Shown here: positions 27,263 to 39,163 of the stretch, one piece after another
Numbering within the stretch: position 1 is the stretch's first letter
How the letters are laid out: each line of letters starts with the position of its first letter
Source: Bacteroidetes bacterium GWF2_33_16
Lineage (GTDB): Bacteria > Bacteroidota > Bacteroidia > Bacteroidales > UBA12077
Direction: 5' to 3'
Length of the DNA: 64,000 nucleotides
Assembly (NCBI GenBank): GCA_001768565.1
Contig: MEOE01000029.1
Coordinates: 1-64,000, forward strand
The notes under the pieces: generated by a model
The model's input: the letters and a program-made list of their open reading frames with translations, nothing else
Database searches by the model: none
What the model was told of the DNA's origin: nothing
Translations under genes and position numbers: made by a program

Positions 27263-28419
27263 ATCAATCTCCAAAATACAAAGTTTTATTTATTTCATCG
27301 TGGTATCCTACAAGGATTCATGAGTTTAATGGTGATTTTGTAAAACGACATGCAAAAGCAGTAGGTCTTTTTTCAGATGTTACTTGCCTTCATGTTATTC
27401 ATGATCCCGATTTAAAACAACGGTTTGAGCTAATTGAGAACGAAGAAGAAAATCTTCATGAGATAATTATATATTTTAAACCATTTGTTGATCTTAAGGT
27501 CATGAGAAAATGGATGAAACTTTTGTATTATTTCAAAGGATTTAATTCTATAACCAAGAAATTTGGTAAGCCGAATATAATACATGCCAATATACTTATT
27601 CCAGTTGGGTTTGTTGCATGGATTTTGTCAGTTTTCTACAGAGTACCATTTGTGTTAACTGAACACTGGACTGGTTTTTTAAATGATGTATACAGTCAGA
27701 AACCATTGATAACAAAAGCAATAAATAATTTTGTTGCCAGGCAAGCTAAAACCATTTTACCGGTAACTGAAAACCTATCTTTGGCTATGCAAAAGAGTGG
27801 AGTAAAGAATCAATTTACGGTTGTTCCAAATGTTGTTGATACAAGCATATTTAAAATAAAAGAATATACCAACAATAGCACAAAACAAATTCTTCATGTT
27901 TCCGATCTTAACGATCATCATAAAAATATTACTGGTTTGCTTAGAGCCATTAAATTACTTAGTGAAATAAGACAGGATTTTGTATTAAAAATCATTCATA
28001 ATCAGGATAATCAATTTGTTTTTAGTTATGCAAAGGAACTCAAGATTGAAAAGCAATTTGTATTATTCTTGGGTAAAAAAAGCTCTGCCGAAGTCGCAGA
28101 AATAATGTCTGATTCTGATTTTTTGGTACTATTTAGTAATTACGAAAATTTTCCTTGTGTTATTGTTGAAGCAATGGCTTGCGGTATACCTGTTTTATCT
28201 ACAAATGTTGGTGGTATTAGCGAGTACGTCGATAACGAAAAAGGAATACTTATCGAAAAGGGGAATGAGCAAGAACTGGTAAAGCAATTGAATTATTTAA
28301 TGGAGAATCACAAAAACTACAAAAAAGAAAAACTGCATACTTTTGCGGTGAATCATTTTAGTCCAGAGAAAATAGGAATGGAATATATAGAAACATATAA
28401 GCGTATAGTAAATGCTTAA
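27232..28419 (+). CDS. Glycosyltransferase family 4
   Basis: 395 residues, GT-B fold. The N-terminal domain starts KVLFISSWYPTRIHEFNGDFVKRHA, contains EHWTGF and VVPNVVDTSIF, and the C-terminal nucleotide-sugar domain contains ENFPCVIVEAMACGIPVLST (the E-x7-E motif) and GGISEYVD. The sugar donor and acceptor cannot be read from sequence. It starts with GTG at 27232 (or GTG at 27241), since an in-frame TAA is at 27220-27222. It overlaps the preceding gene by 31 bases and the following flippase gene by 8 bases, so the three are one translational unit for surface polysaccharide or glycolipid assembly. Confidence 0.9.
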   Translation: MVKVDKSKTLNQSPKYKVLFISSWYPTRIHEFNGDFVKRHAKAVGLFSDVTCLHVIHDPDLKQRFELIENEEENLHEIIIYFKPFVDLKVMRKWMKLLYYFKGFNSITKKFGKPNIIHANILIPVGFVAWILSVFYRVPFVLTEHWTGFLNDVYSQKPLITKAINNFVARQAKTILPVTENLSLAMQKSGVKNQFTVVPNVVDTSIFKIKEYTNNSTKQILHVSDLNDHHKNITGLLRAIKLLSEIRQDFVLKIIHNQDNQFVFSYAKELKIEKQFVLFLGKKSSAEVAEIMSDSDFLVLFSNYENFPCVIVEAMACGIPVLSTNVGGISEYVDNEKGILIEKGNEQELVKQLNYLMENHKNYKKEKLHTFAVNHFSPEKIGMEYIETYKRIVNA

Positions 28420-29698
28420 GCAAATAATTAATACTTTTTTTATTAGAATTCTTACTGGTGTTGTTAATCTGGTAATTGCAGTTATTATTTCGAATCTGTT
28501 AGGAGCAGAGGGAAAGGGAATTCAAGGTCTTGTTATTACTACAATATCTTTGATTATAGTTTTTACAGGGATTATTGGCTCGGGCGGTTTAACTTATATG
28601 CTTCCACGTGTTCATTTGCGGCTACTATTAATCCCTTCGTTTATATGGAGCTTACTAATTGTACTGATTATTTGGGTAGGGTTAATATTTATTCCATTAG
28701 TTCCTAAAGAGTTTATTCAAGATGTTGTTTGCTTATCTTTTTTACTTTCTGTCTTTAATATTAATAATTCAATCCTTGTTGCTTATAAGAAAATAGAAAG
28801 ATCTAATATGCTGAGTTTAATTCAGATTATTACAACTCTTTTGATTATTATTTATGTATTTATTGTAAAAGGCAAGGGGTCAGTTCAGGGTTATATTATT
28901 GCCTTATATGTTGGGTATTCTGTCTCGTTAACAGTTAGCTTTTTATTTACATTTAGTTACTATAAAATCACTCATATTTCTCATTCTCTTTTAAAGTACT
29001 ATATAGCATTTAAACAATTGGTCAAGTACGGAGGCTTCAATCAACTCGACATATTAGCTCAGTTTCTGAGTTTTAGGTTGGCTTATTATTTATTAAACTA
29101 TTATCTTGATCCTTCAATAGTTGGAATATATTCGAATGGTGTATCCATAGTAGAATCAATTTGGCTTTTAAGTAGGAGTATTTCGTTTGTTTTGCATTCG
29201 CAATTGGTAAATTCACGAAACATCAAATTGTCTGTAGAATTGACTATAAAGTTTATAAAACTCTCATTATTGTTAGCTTTATTTGGTATTGTAGTTATTG
29301 TTCTTATACCTTCAGGTTTTTATCGATTTGTTTTTGGACCCGAGTTTGGTGATATAAGGAAAGTTGTAATTTCTTTATCTCCTGGAATATTATTCTTTAG
29401 TATTTCATTTATTCTAAGTGCTTTTTATTCTGGCACCGGCAGACATTATATAAACAGCATAAGTAGTATTGTTGGATTAATTGCAATTGTAGTTTTTTCA
29501 TTATTATTAATACCTATAATGGGTATTGTTGGTGCTGGTATATCAGCATCGATTTCATACATTCTGACAACAATAATAAAATTAAGTTATTTCAAACCCA
29601 TATCAGGAATTAACAAAAACGATTTGAGGTATAATAAAAGTGATATAAAAAGCATTAAATTACTTCTTCAAAGTTTGTTTTCATTGAATAATAAATAA
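28412..29698 (+). CDS. Polysaccharide flippase (Wzx/MATE-like, MOP superfamily)
   Basis: 428 residues, about twelve membrane spans evenly spread; LGAEGKGIQGLVITTI near the N-terminus and SGTGRHYINSISSIVG near 350 are typical of polysaccharide-biosynthesis export proteins. Likely role: moving a lipid-linked oligosaccharide across the inner membrane. Together with the upstream glycosyltransferase, FemAB-like and deacetylase-like proteins it makes a compact glycan-assembly set, though no polymerase or chain-length regulator is present. It ends only 4 bases before the convergent ftsE stop, with no hairpin terminator between them. Confidence 0.85.
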   Translation: MLKQIINTFFIRILTGVVNLVIAVIISNLLGAEGKGIQGLVITTISLIIVFTGIIGSGGLTYMLPRVHLRLLLIPSFIWSLLIVLIIWVGLIFIPLVPKEFIQDVVCLSFLLSVFNINNSILVAYKKIERSNMLSLIQIITTLLIIIYVFIVKGKGSVQGYIIALYVGYSVSLTVSFLFTFSYYKITHISHSLLKYYIAFKQLVKYGGFNQLDILAQFLSFRLAYYLLNYYLDPSIVGIYSNGVSIVESIWLLSRSISFVLHSQLVNSRNIKLSVELTIKFIKLSLLLALFGIVVIVLIPSGFYRFVFGPEFGDIRKVVISLSPGILFFSISFILSAFYSGTGRHYINSISSIVGLIAIVVFSLLLIPIMGIVGAGISASISYILTTIIKLSYFKPISGINKNDLRYNKSDIKSIKLLLQSLFSLNNK

Positions 29699-29702
29699 TA
29701 TC

Positions 29703-30413
29703 CTATTCTTTCAAACTTTCAAAATCAATTTCGTCGGCAAGTTTCTGCTCAAAAACTTTTCCATTATCAAATTTTATAGTTCGTGCAGGAAATTGCTTAA
29801 CCATATTATAATCATGTGTAGCCATTATTACTGCTCTACCGCTATTGCTTATTTCAAGTAATAGCTTCATAAGGTTTACTGATGTTTCAGGATCAAGGTT
29901 TCCTGTTGGTTCATCGGCAAGAATAATCTCTGGTTCATTGAGTAATGCACGAGCAACAACAACACGCTGTTGTTCTCCACCAGAAAGCTGATGTGGCATT
30001 TTATATCCTTTATAGCCCAAATTAACTCGTTCAAGCACCTGAGCTATGCGATCGTTTATCTCTTGTTTGCTTGTCCAACCGGTTGCTTTTAGTACAAACT
30101 GAAGGTTGTCATGCACACTTCGGTCGCTAAGCAATTGAAAATCCTGGAAAACAATTCCTAACTTCCTTCTTAAATAAGGAACTTGCTTGGTTCTTATCTT
30201 TTTTAAATCATAGCCGACAACTTTCCCCTCTCCATCTTTTAAAGGAATTTCAGCATTAATTGTTTTTATCAAACTCGATTTACCAGTACCTACTTTCCCA
30301 ATAAAATAAACAAATTCACCTTTGTTTATAGTAAGGTTAACATCGCTAAGTATTAGATTATCCTTCTGGAAAATACGTGCATTTTCAAATTCTATAATTG
30401 TATCAAGACCCAT
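29703..30413 (-). CDS. ftsE: FtsE-like cell-division ABC transporter ATPase
   Basis: 236 residues, a complete ABC ATPase: Walker A G39-KVGTGKS-46, Q-loop FQDFQLL, signature LSGGEQQR, Walker B IILADEPTGNLD, and switch His in ATHDYNMV. Length and the NINAEIPL/EGKVVGYDL region fit FtsE, which with FtsX controls periplasmic cell-wall hydrolases at the septum. FtsX is not adjacent. LolD-type lipoprotein transporter ATPases are close relatives, so the assignment to division is probable rather than certain. It lies 12 bases after the small conserved gene and is likely its co-transcribed partner. Confidence 0.85.
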   Translation of the reverse strand: MGLDTIIEFENARIFQKDNLILSDVNLTINKGEFVYFIGKVGTGKSSLIKTINAEIPLKDGEGKVVGYDLKKIRTKQVPYLRRKLGIVFQDFQLLSDRSVHDNLQFVLKATGWTSKQEINDRIAQVLERVNLGYKGYKMPHQLSGGEQQRVVVARALLNEPEIILADEPTGNLDPETSVNLMKLLLEISNSGRAVIMATHDYNMVKQFPARTIKFDNGKVFEQKLADEIDFESLKE

Positions 30414-30425
30414 ATTTAATAATTT

Positions 30426-30623
30426 TTATAACTTATAAAGTTCTCCAAACGGAACTTCTTCAATTAATCTTAAAATCTGATCTTCGTATTTTTCCAACCC
30501 TAATTTCTTTATCGATTGTTCAGGATGCAATGTCTTAAAATGCGCAATTAGCACAAACTGATCATCACGTAATTGAATATAGTCCGGAATCTTGTTGGTT
30601 CCGCGGGTTTTTAAAAAATACAT
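30426..30623 (-). CDS. Small conserved Bacteroidota protein upstream of ftsE
   Basis: 65 residues, no membrane segment or signal. The sequence begins MYFLKTRGTNKIPDYIQLRDDQF and ends RLIEEVPFGELYKL; the pattern looks like a small folded domain with a helical middle (HPEQSIKKLGLEKYEDQIL). I do not recognise a function. Position immediately before ftsE, 12 bases apart on the same strand, suggests co-expression. A plus-strand reading frame extends over its start, but that is an artefact of the N-terminal extension of the TPR gene. Confidence 0.7.
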   Translation of the reverse strand: MYFLKTRGTNKIPDYIQLRDDQFVLIAHFKTLHPEQSIKKLGLEKYEDQILRLIEEVPFGELYKL

Positions 30624-30786
30624 AACTAAACCTAAATTGCAGTTTGGTACAAAATTAGCTAAAGATAAAATATTTTTAATAATTAACAGTTTTATGTTAA
30701 TTAAAAAGCCTTTTTATAAAGGACTGATAAGTTTATTCTTACTAAATTTATGCGAATTTCAAGTTGAGTATATTATGATACAAAAA

Positions 30787-33700
30787 ATGAAAAAAATACT
30801 TGTTACACTTTGTTTATTTTCTGTTGGTTTTAGCGTATTTGGGCAAAAGAATATTATTTTAACAGATGCTGACAGATTGTATAAGAATGGAGTGGAATTG
30901 TTTAATAAAGAAAAATATGGAGTTGCACAAGAGCAATTTAATAGTGCAATAAAACTGTATGGTAAAAATGATCACGAGTTTAAGGCGAATGCTGAATATT
31001 ATTCTGCTCTCTGTGCTATCGAATTATTTAACGTTGATGCTGAATATTTAATGTCAAAATTTATTGCCGAGCGGCCTGAAAACTCAAAGGTAAACTCTGC
31101 ATATTTTCAAATGGGGAAATTTCAGTACCGACAAAATAAATACTCCAAAGCAGCATATTGGTTTACTAAAGTTAATAAGCATAAACTGAACAAGGAAGAA
31201 GCTTCAGAGTATCATTTTAAGCTTGGTTACAGTTATTTTATGACTAAAGATTTCGAAAAAGCAAGTGCTGCATTTTACGAAATTAAGGATGTAAATACAA
31301 AGTATACGGCCCCTGCAACATACTATTATTCACATATTGCTTATCAGGATAAAAATTACGAAACAGGCTTAAAAGGTTTTCAGCGATTAACCGATAACGA
31401 GACTTTTGCTCCTGTTGTTCCTTACTATATCACTCAAATTTATTATTTGCAAGGCAAATATAACGAAGTAATTAGCTATGCACCGGCTTTGCTCGAATCG
31501 GCAAGCGCAAAACGAACTCCTGAAATTGCCAAAATAGTAGGTGATTCATATTTTAAAAAACAACAATATGCCGAGGCTGTCAAGTATCTTGAAACACATG
31601 CTAAAGAAGCTCCAAATGTATTAAGTCAGGATTATTATCAATTGGGATTTTCGTATTACAAAATAAAACAGTACGATAGTGCTATTGTATCATTCGAAAA
31701 AGCAGTTAACAACAACGACCATATTGCACAAAATGCATATTTCCATTTGGCAGATTGCTACATGGAATTAGGTGAAAAGAATAAAGCACAAAAAGCGTTT
31801 GAGTTTGCATCTAAACTCGATTTTGATCCTCAGATAAAAGAAGAAGCATTATTCAATTATGCCTTGTTAACTTACGAATTGTTCCATTCTCCTTTTAACG
31901 AAGCGATCGATGCATTTCAACAATTTATTCAATCATATCCTAATTCTTACCGTATAGATGATGCTTACAATTTTCTTGTAATGGCATACTTATATACCGG
32001 AAACTATAAAGAAGCACTTAGTTCTCTTGATAAAATAAAAGATAAAGATCATGCCATGAAGGAGGCATATCAGAAAGTTGCTTATTACAGAGGATTAGAG
32101 TTATATAATAACTTGTATCACGACCAATCAGTCGAAACATTTGATAAATCGCTTCAATATCCTGCTTATAATAGCTCTATTTCTGCGCAAAGTCATTATT
32201 GGAAAGCAGAAGCACTATATCAACTTACTGATTATCAAAAAGCCATAGATGAATATAATCAATTTCTTCTTACACCCGGTGCTTTTCAACTAGATGAGTA
32301 TAATCTGGCTCATTATAATTTAGGATATTCACACTTTAAGCTTAAACAATATACCGAAGCTATTCCATGGTACAGAAAATATAGCAGCCTGGCAGGGGAT
32401 GAGAAAACTCCTTTATTGGCTGATACTTACAATCGTATTGGTGATTCATATTTTATGAATAAAACCTACTGGATGGCAATCGATTATTATGATAAAGCAA
32501 TTGAAACAGGTCTTCTAGACAAGGATTATGCACTTTTTCAGCGTGGTTTTTCATTGGGATTGTTAGCACGCCCTGAAAAAAAGATTGAATCATTGCAGCG
32601 ATTAGTTGCTGAGCACCCCGAATCAGCTTATGTTGATGATGCTTTATTCGAAATGGGTAAAAGTTATCTTGAACTTAAAAACGAGGACAAAGCATACGAT
32701 AGTTATCTTCAGATATTAAACAATTATCCAACAAGTAGTTATTTAAAAACTTCATTGGTTCAGTTAGGTCTTATTAGTTATAATAAAGATAAAAATGAAG
32801 AAGCGCTAAGTTATTATCAACGTGTAGTAGCTGATTTCCCAGGTACACAGGAAGCAAAAAATGCACTTACAGGTATTAAAAACATTTATGTTGATATGAA
32901 CAATGTTGATGCATATTTTAACTATGTAAATAGCTTGGGTAAATTTGCCGATGTTAGTTTGTCTGAGCAAGATTCGTTAACATATATTTCTGCCGAGAAG
33001 CTTTATATGAAAGGCGATTGCGCTGGTTCAATAGAACAACTGAGCAATTATACACAGAAATATAGTGATGGTAACTTTATTCTTAATGCTCATTTCTATT
33101 TGGCTGATTGTTATAATCGAACTGGCGATAATGAAAATGCTCTTAAATCATACAATTTTGTTATTAGCAAACCAAGAAATACATTTACTGAGCAAGCCCT
33201 TTTATCAGCTTCTGCATTAAGTTATAAAGATTCAAGTTTTACGAATGCCTTAGATCATTATAAAAGGCTTGAAGAAATAGCTGAACTCAACAGTAGTCTT
33301 ATAGATTCACGAGTTGGTCAAATGCGTTCTTATTATTTGCTTAATGATAATAATAATACAGTTTTAGCTGCCGATAAGGTATTGCACACCGAAAAAGTTT
33401 CGGAAGAACTTAAACGTGAAGCCCGATATAAAAAGGGAAAAGCATTATTGGCAGATAAGAAAAACGCACTTGCACTCGATGAGTTCCGCATTCTTTCGCA
33501 TGATGTGAATAGTTATGAAGGAGCCGAATCAAAATATTTGATTTGCGAAATCTATTATACCGACAAACAAACTGCTATTGCTGAGTACGAAATTTTTGAT
33601 TTTATTGGTCAGAAAACTTCACAAGAATATTGGTTAGCAAAAACATTTATATTGCTTGCCGATGTATATATTCAGAAAAATGATATTTTTCAAGCCAAGC

Positions 33701-33849
33701 ATACCCTGAAAAGCATAATCGATAATTATAACCCTGATGCTAATGATGAAATACTTAATACAGCAAAAGAAAAATACAATAAGATTGTCGAAGATGAAAA
33801 ATATGAGTTAACAAAAAAGAAACCAGAAGACATTGAGATAACTTTTTAG
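30787..33849 (+). CDS. Secreted tetratricopeptide-repeat protein
   Basis: About 1,020 residues. The frame is open from 30592, but that would overlap the small gene on the other strand; the ATG at 30787 (or 30775) gives a proper signal peptide MKKILVTLCLFSVGFSVFGQ. The mature protein is almost entirely TPR and Sel1-like repeats (for example YRQNKYSKAAYWFTKV, YYKIKQYDSAIVSFEKA, YHLADCYMELGEKNKAQKAF), probably more than twenty, ending in a charged tail. It would act in the periplasm as a scaffold. It is followed 54 bases later by an outer-membrane barrel gene, a pairing that suggests an envelope complex. Function unknown. Confidence 0.85.
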   Translation: MKKILVTLCLFSVGFSVFGQKNIILTDADRLYKNGVELFNKEKYGVAQEQFNSAIKLYGKNDHEFKANAEYYSALCAIELFNVDAEYLMSKFIAERPENSKVNSAYFQMGKFQYRQNKYSKAAYWFTKVNKHKLNKEEASEYHFKLGYSYFMTKDFEKASAAFYEIKDVNTKYTAPATYYYSHIAYQDKNYETGLKGFQRLTDNETFAPVVPYYITQIYYLQGKYNEVISYAPALLESASAKRTPEIAKIVGDSYFKKQQYAEAVKYLETHAKEAPNVLSQDYYQLGFSYYKIKQYDSAIVSFEKAVNNNDHIAQNAYFHLADCYMELGEKNKAQKAFEFASKLDFDPQIKEEALFNYALLTYELFHSPFNEAIDAFQQFIQSYPNSYRIDDAYNFLVMAYLYTGNYKEALSSLDKIKDKDHAMKEAYQKVAYYRGLELYNNLYHDQSVETFDKSLQYPAYNSSISAQSHYWKAEALYQLTDYQKAIDEYNQFLLTPGAFQLDEYNLAHYNLGYSHFKLKQYTEAIPWYRKYSSLAGDEKTPLLADTYNRIGDSYFMNKTYWMAIDYYDKAIETGLLDKDYALFQRGFSLGLLARPEKKIESLQRLVAEHPESAYVDDALFEMGKSYLELKNEDKAYDSYLQILNNYPTSSYLKTSLVQLGLISYNKDKNEEALSYYQRVVADFPGTQEAKNALTGIKNIYVDMNNVDAYFNYVNSLGKFADVSLSEQDSLTYISAEKLYMKGDCAGSIEQLSNYTQKYSDGNFILNAHFYLADCYNRTGDNENALKSYNFVISKPRNTFTEQALLSASALSYKDSSFTNALDHYKRLEEIAELNSSLIDSRVGQMRSYYLLNDNNNTVLAADKVLHTEKVSEELKREARYKKGKALLADKKNALALDEFRILSHDVNSYEGAESKYLICEIYYTDKQTAIAEYEIFDFIGQKTSQEYWLAKTFILLADVYIQKNDIFQAKHTLKSIIDNYNPDANDEILNTAKEKYNKIVEDEKYELTKKKPEDIEITF

Positions 33850-33903
33850 TATTAAATTGATTACAATATAAATCGTGATAGAAAGTAATAAAGAATTTTA
33901 GAT

Positions 33904-35568
33904 ATGATGCAAAAAATAGTAATCCATATAATAACGATTAGCCTTATTTTAATAGGTTTCGAGCATGGTTATTCGCAAGATACATTAAGCAAAGAAGTAC
34001 AGGTAGTAAAACCTTACGAACCTTCTGTTTCCGATGCTTTTAAAATAAATAAACTACCTCGGATAACAGATACCGTTAAACTTATTCCGCAGGTTAAGTA
34101 TAGTTTGCAAACCAAGCCATTGGCTTTAGGATATACAATTGAGCCAATTCGACCAGCAAAAATGGTTGGAGAACCTCTTTCAAAACTTTATAACAGCTAT
34201 GTTTCTGTTGGTATAGGAACCAAAGTTATTCCAATGATAGAAGCCTATGTTAATAATCTTCGATCAAAAGATTATTCAATAGGGGCCTACTATAAGCATT
34301 TATCGTCGTTTGCAAAGGTTGATCTTGCAGATGATATCCGTCAGGATGCTGGATTTCATGATAACGATCTTCGGTTCTTTGGTAAGAAGTTTATGAAAAA
34401 CTCAATCATTTTAGGCGATGTTGGATTAAAAAGCAATACTATTTATCATTATGGATTTAATACCTCTATTGATACAAGCCTTGAGAAAAAAGATATTAAG
34501 CAAAATTTCCTCCTTTTAAACCTTAATACTAACTACAAAAGCAATTATATTGATTCAACACATATAAACTATGATTTTGGCTTTAAATTAGATTATTTCA
34601 AGGATAATTTTGATAATAGCGACCTCTCTTTTAAAATTTTGGGTGATATTAATAAAATCTTTTCATCCGAAATGGTCGGTGTAAATTTTAGTATTGAGCA
34701 TCATTCGGTAAGCGAAGTTATTGATTCTTCAGGAAATACTATTGTTGGTATACACCCATGGATTGGTAAGTTTGGAAAAAAATTCAGGATTAGAGCTGGT
34801 ATAAATATTTTCTCTGATAATCGAGGTGATTTCTCAAATACCTATTATTTCCCGGTAGGTAGTGTCGAATACGATATTGCAAATCATTATCTCATTCCTT
34901 ATGCTGGTGTTGATGGCAAGCTGGAAATAAACGATTATCAACATACAGCTGCATTGAATCCATTTATTATGCCCGGACTAGGATTAAAAAATACAGATCA
35001 TAAAATAATACTTTTTGCAGGTTTAAAAGGAAACTTCTCATCAACTACTTATTATAATGTTAGAGCAACTTATTCGTTGGTCGATAATATGCCTCTCTTT
35101 ATTAATAACTTCGAAAATACAGATAGTATTGGTAATATGTTCGGGGTAGTTTATGATAATGTTAAATTGGTTTCTTATTTCGGTGAATTATCCGTTACAA
35201 CTAGCGAAAATTTAAACTTTCAGCTAAAAATGAACTACTACAGTTACACTCTCGATAAAGAAGCTAAACCATGGCATAAACCAAGCTTTGATTTGAGTTT
35301 TTCTACTCGATATAATCTGAAAAACAAAATCATTGTTAAAGCAGATTTATTTGCAATGGGAAATAGATATGCCAAAATCGATAATACAGGTAATTTTAAC
35401 GAACTTCAGTCTGTTATAGATATAAATATTGGGGCAGAGTATAGGTATTCAAAATCTCTATCGGGATTTGTTCAGGTAAATAATCTTTTATCAGAAAATT
35501 ATTATACATGGAACTATTATCCAACCTATGGATTTAATATGCTTGTTGGATTAACTTATTCGTTTTAA
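33904..35568 (+). CDS. Outer-membrane beta-barrel protein paired with the TPR protein
   Basis: 554 residues. Signal peptide (MMQKIVIHIITISLILIGF, cleavage after YSQ), then a conserved start of the mature protein (EVQVVKPYEPSVSDAFKI), followed by alternating amphipathic strands rich in Tyr, Asn and Asp, ending in the outer-membrane signature LVGLTYSF with a terminal Phe. There is no TonB box or plug domain visible, although relatives are often labelled TonB-dependent receptors. It probably forms a channel or anchor for the TPR protein encoded just upstream. ATG at 33904 and 33907 are alternative starts. Confidence 0.75.
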   Translation: MMQKIVIHIITISLILIGFEHGYSQDTLSKEVQVVKPYEPSVSDAFKINKLPRITDTVKLIPQVKYSLQTKPLALGYTIEPIRPAKMVGEPLSKLYNSYVSVGIGTKVIPMIEAYVNNLRSKDYSIGAYYKHLSSFAKVDLADDIRQDAGFHDNDLRFFGKKFMKNSIILGDVGLKSNTIYHYGFNTSIDTSLEKKDIKQNFLLLNLNTNYKSNYIDSTHINYDFGFKLDYFKDNFDNSDLSFKILGDINKIFSSEMVGVNFSIEHHSVSEVIDSSGNTIVGIHPWIGKFGKKFRIRAGINIFSDNRGDFSNTYYFPVGSVEYDIANHYLIPYAGVDGKLEINDYQHTAALNPFIMPGLGLKNTDHKIILFAGLKGNFSSTTYYNVRATYSLVDNMPLFINNFENTDSIGNMFGVVYDNVKLVSYFGELSVTTSENLNFQLKMNYYSYTLDKEAKPWHKPSFDLSFSTRYNLKNKIIVKADLFAMGNRYAKIDNTGNFNELQSVIDINIGAEYRYSKSLSGFVQVNNLLSENYYTWNYYPTYGFNMLVGLTYSF

Positions 35569-37950
<2,382 letters not shown>

Positions 37951-37958
37951 ACTAAAAA

Positions 37959-37986
37959 AAGCCGCTTTGCAAAGCGGCTTTTTTAT
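37959..37986. terminator. Bidirectional terminator after gyrB
   Basis: Perfect 22-bp palindrome AAGCCGCTTTG/CAAAGCGGCTT (37959-37980), flanked by A-rich and T-rich runs. It serves gyrB and the convergent hydrolase gene. Confidence 0.9.
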
Positions 37987-38025
37987 TGATATTTATTTAG
38001 TTGATCCTGTAAATAAAGGAATCTT

Positions 38026-39114
38026 TTAGTTAAACCTATATGCAGCTTTCTCTAAATCGTTCACTGTCTTAATCTTTCTTGGTGAATCAAGTTGTTTATC
38101 TAAAAACTTATAAATTTTAACCCGTATTTCTCTGGCTTCCTTAGTGTCCATTCTATCGAATGAGTGTCCGCCAGGAACAGCCTGGTAAATTTCATATTCG
38201 AACTGTTTTCCTTCAGCTTTTAATGATTTAATTAAATGTTCAACCTCTAATACGTTTACATCATCATCGATAGTATTTGTATGTATTAAAAGAGGAGTAT
38301 TTTTAAACTTATGCGCATTCCATGCCGGTGATCGACGACGATATTCATTAACATCCTCATAAACTGTTTTGCCTATATGATAATCAGCAGAAAATAGATC
38401 GCTATAATAATTTGGATGATATCCTAATCTTGAAATAAGATCACTTACAGGTACCCCTGCAAAAGCAACCTTGTAATTTTCTGGATGATCAAATACATTA
38501 AATAAAGCAATTAACCCTCCATGACTCCAACCAACAATTCCTACTCTGTTTTTATCAACAATATCATAATTTTCGACCATGTGCTTGCGGCTGGCATCTA
38601 CATCTTCAACTTCCAATCCTCCATAATCTATTTTCTCATAATGCGATTTTCCATATCCTGTGCTGCCACGATACTCTGCTGCTACAACAATATACTGCTG
38701 TGCTATTAACTCACGGATAATATGAGCATAATATGTCGTAAAATCGGCATGTACACCACCATGTGGTAAAACGATTAATGGATACTTTTTCATAGGGTCA
38801 ATATCCTTTGGAATAAAAATATAAGTCCAGAACTTTACAGGACTTCCTGCTCCCATTGCTGTTGGATTTTCTTCTTTTGACAATGGAGGACCATAGATAT
38901 AACATTTGTCAATAAAAGCCACATCGCCTACTCTATTATACCATTGGATGTCATCGATATTCTTTTCGAGTACATCAAGTCTGTGTTGCAGATAATCAAC
39001 CTGGTTATCCAGCTTTTTAATAATTTCATCTTTTGAATCTGTATTTTGAGCTTTCATAACGAAAGAGAAAAATAACAGAAATGCAATAATTAGAATATTC
39101 TTGATTGATTTCAT
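38026..39114 (-). CDS. Secreted alpha/beta-hydrolase (S9 prolyl oligopeptidase-like)
   Basis: 362 residues with a cleavable signal peptide (MKSIKNILIIAFLLFFSFVMKAQ) and a coiled-coil stretch after it (KLDNQVDYLQHRLDVLEKN). The hydrolase domain has the oxyanion region LPHGGVHAD, AAEYRGSTGYG, the nucleophile elbow GWSHGG, an acid in NTIDDDVNV and the histidine in PGGHSFDR. It is a catalytic domain only; the beta-propeller of true prolyl oligopeptidases is absent. Substrate (peptide or ester) is unknown. It follows dapF by 49 bases on the same strand and may share its transcript. Confidence 0.85.
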   Translation of the reverse strand: MKSIKNILIIAFLLFFSFVMKAQNTDSKDEIIKKLDNQVDYLQHRLDVLEKNIDDIQWYNRVGDVAFIDKCYIYGPPLSKEENPTAMGAGSPVKFWTYIFIPKDIDPMKKYPLIVLPHGGVHADFTTYYAHIIRELIAQQYIVVAAEYRGSTGYGKSHYEKIDYGGLEVEDVDASRKHMVENYDIVDKNRVGIVGWSHGGLIALFNVFDHPENYKVAFAGVPVSDLISRLGYHPNYYSDLFSADYHIGKTVYEDVNEYRRRSPAWNAHKFKNTPLLIHTNTIDDDVNVLEVEHLIKSLKAEGKQFEYEIYQAVPGGHSFDRMDTKEAREIRVKIYKFLDKQLDSPRKIKTVNDLEKAAYRFN

Positions 39115-39163
39115 AATGTAAAAATTTAATTCATTTTATTGGATAAAAAAATTGTCAATTGGT

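Noticed and set aside
30592..30786. N-terminal extension of the TPR protein
   Set aside because: It overlaps the start of the opposite-strand 65-residue gene, and the signal peptide begins at 30787 (or 30775).
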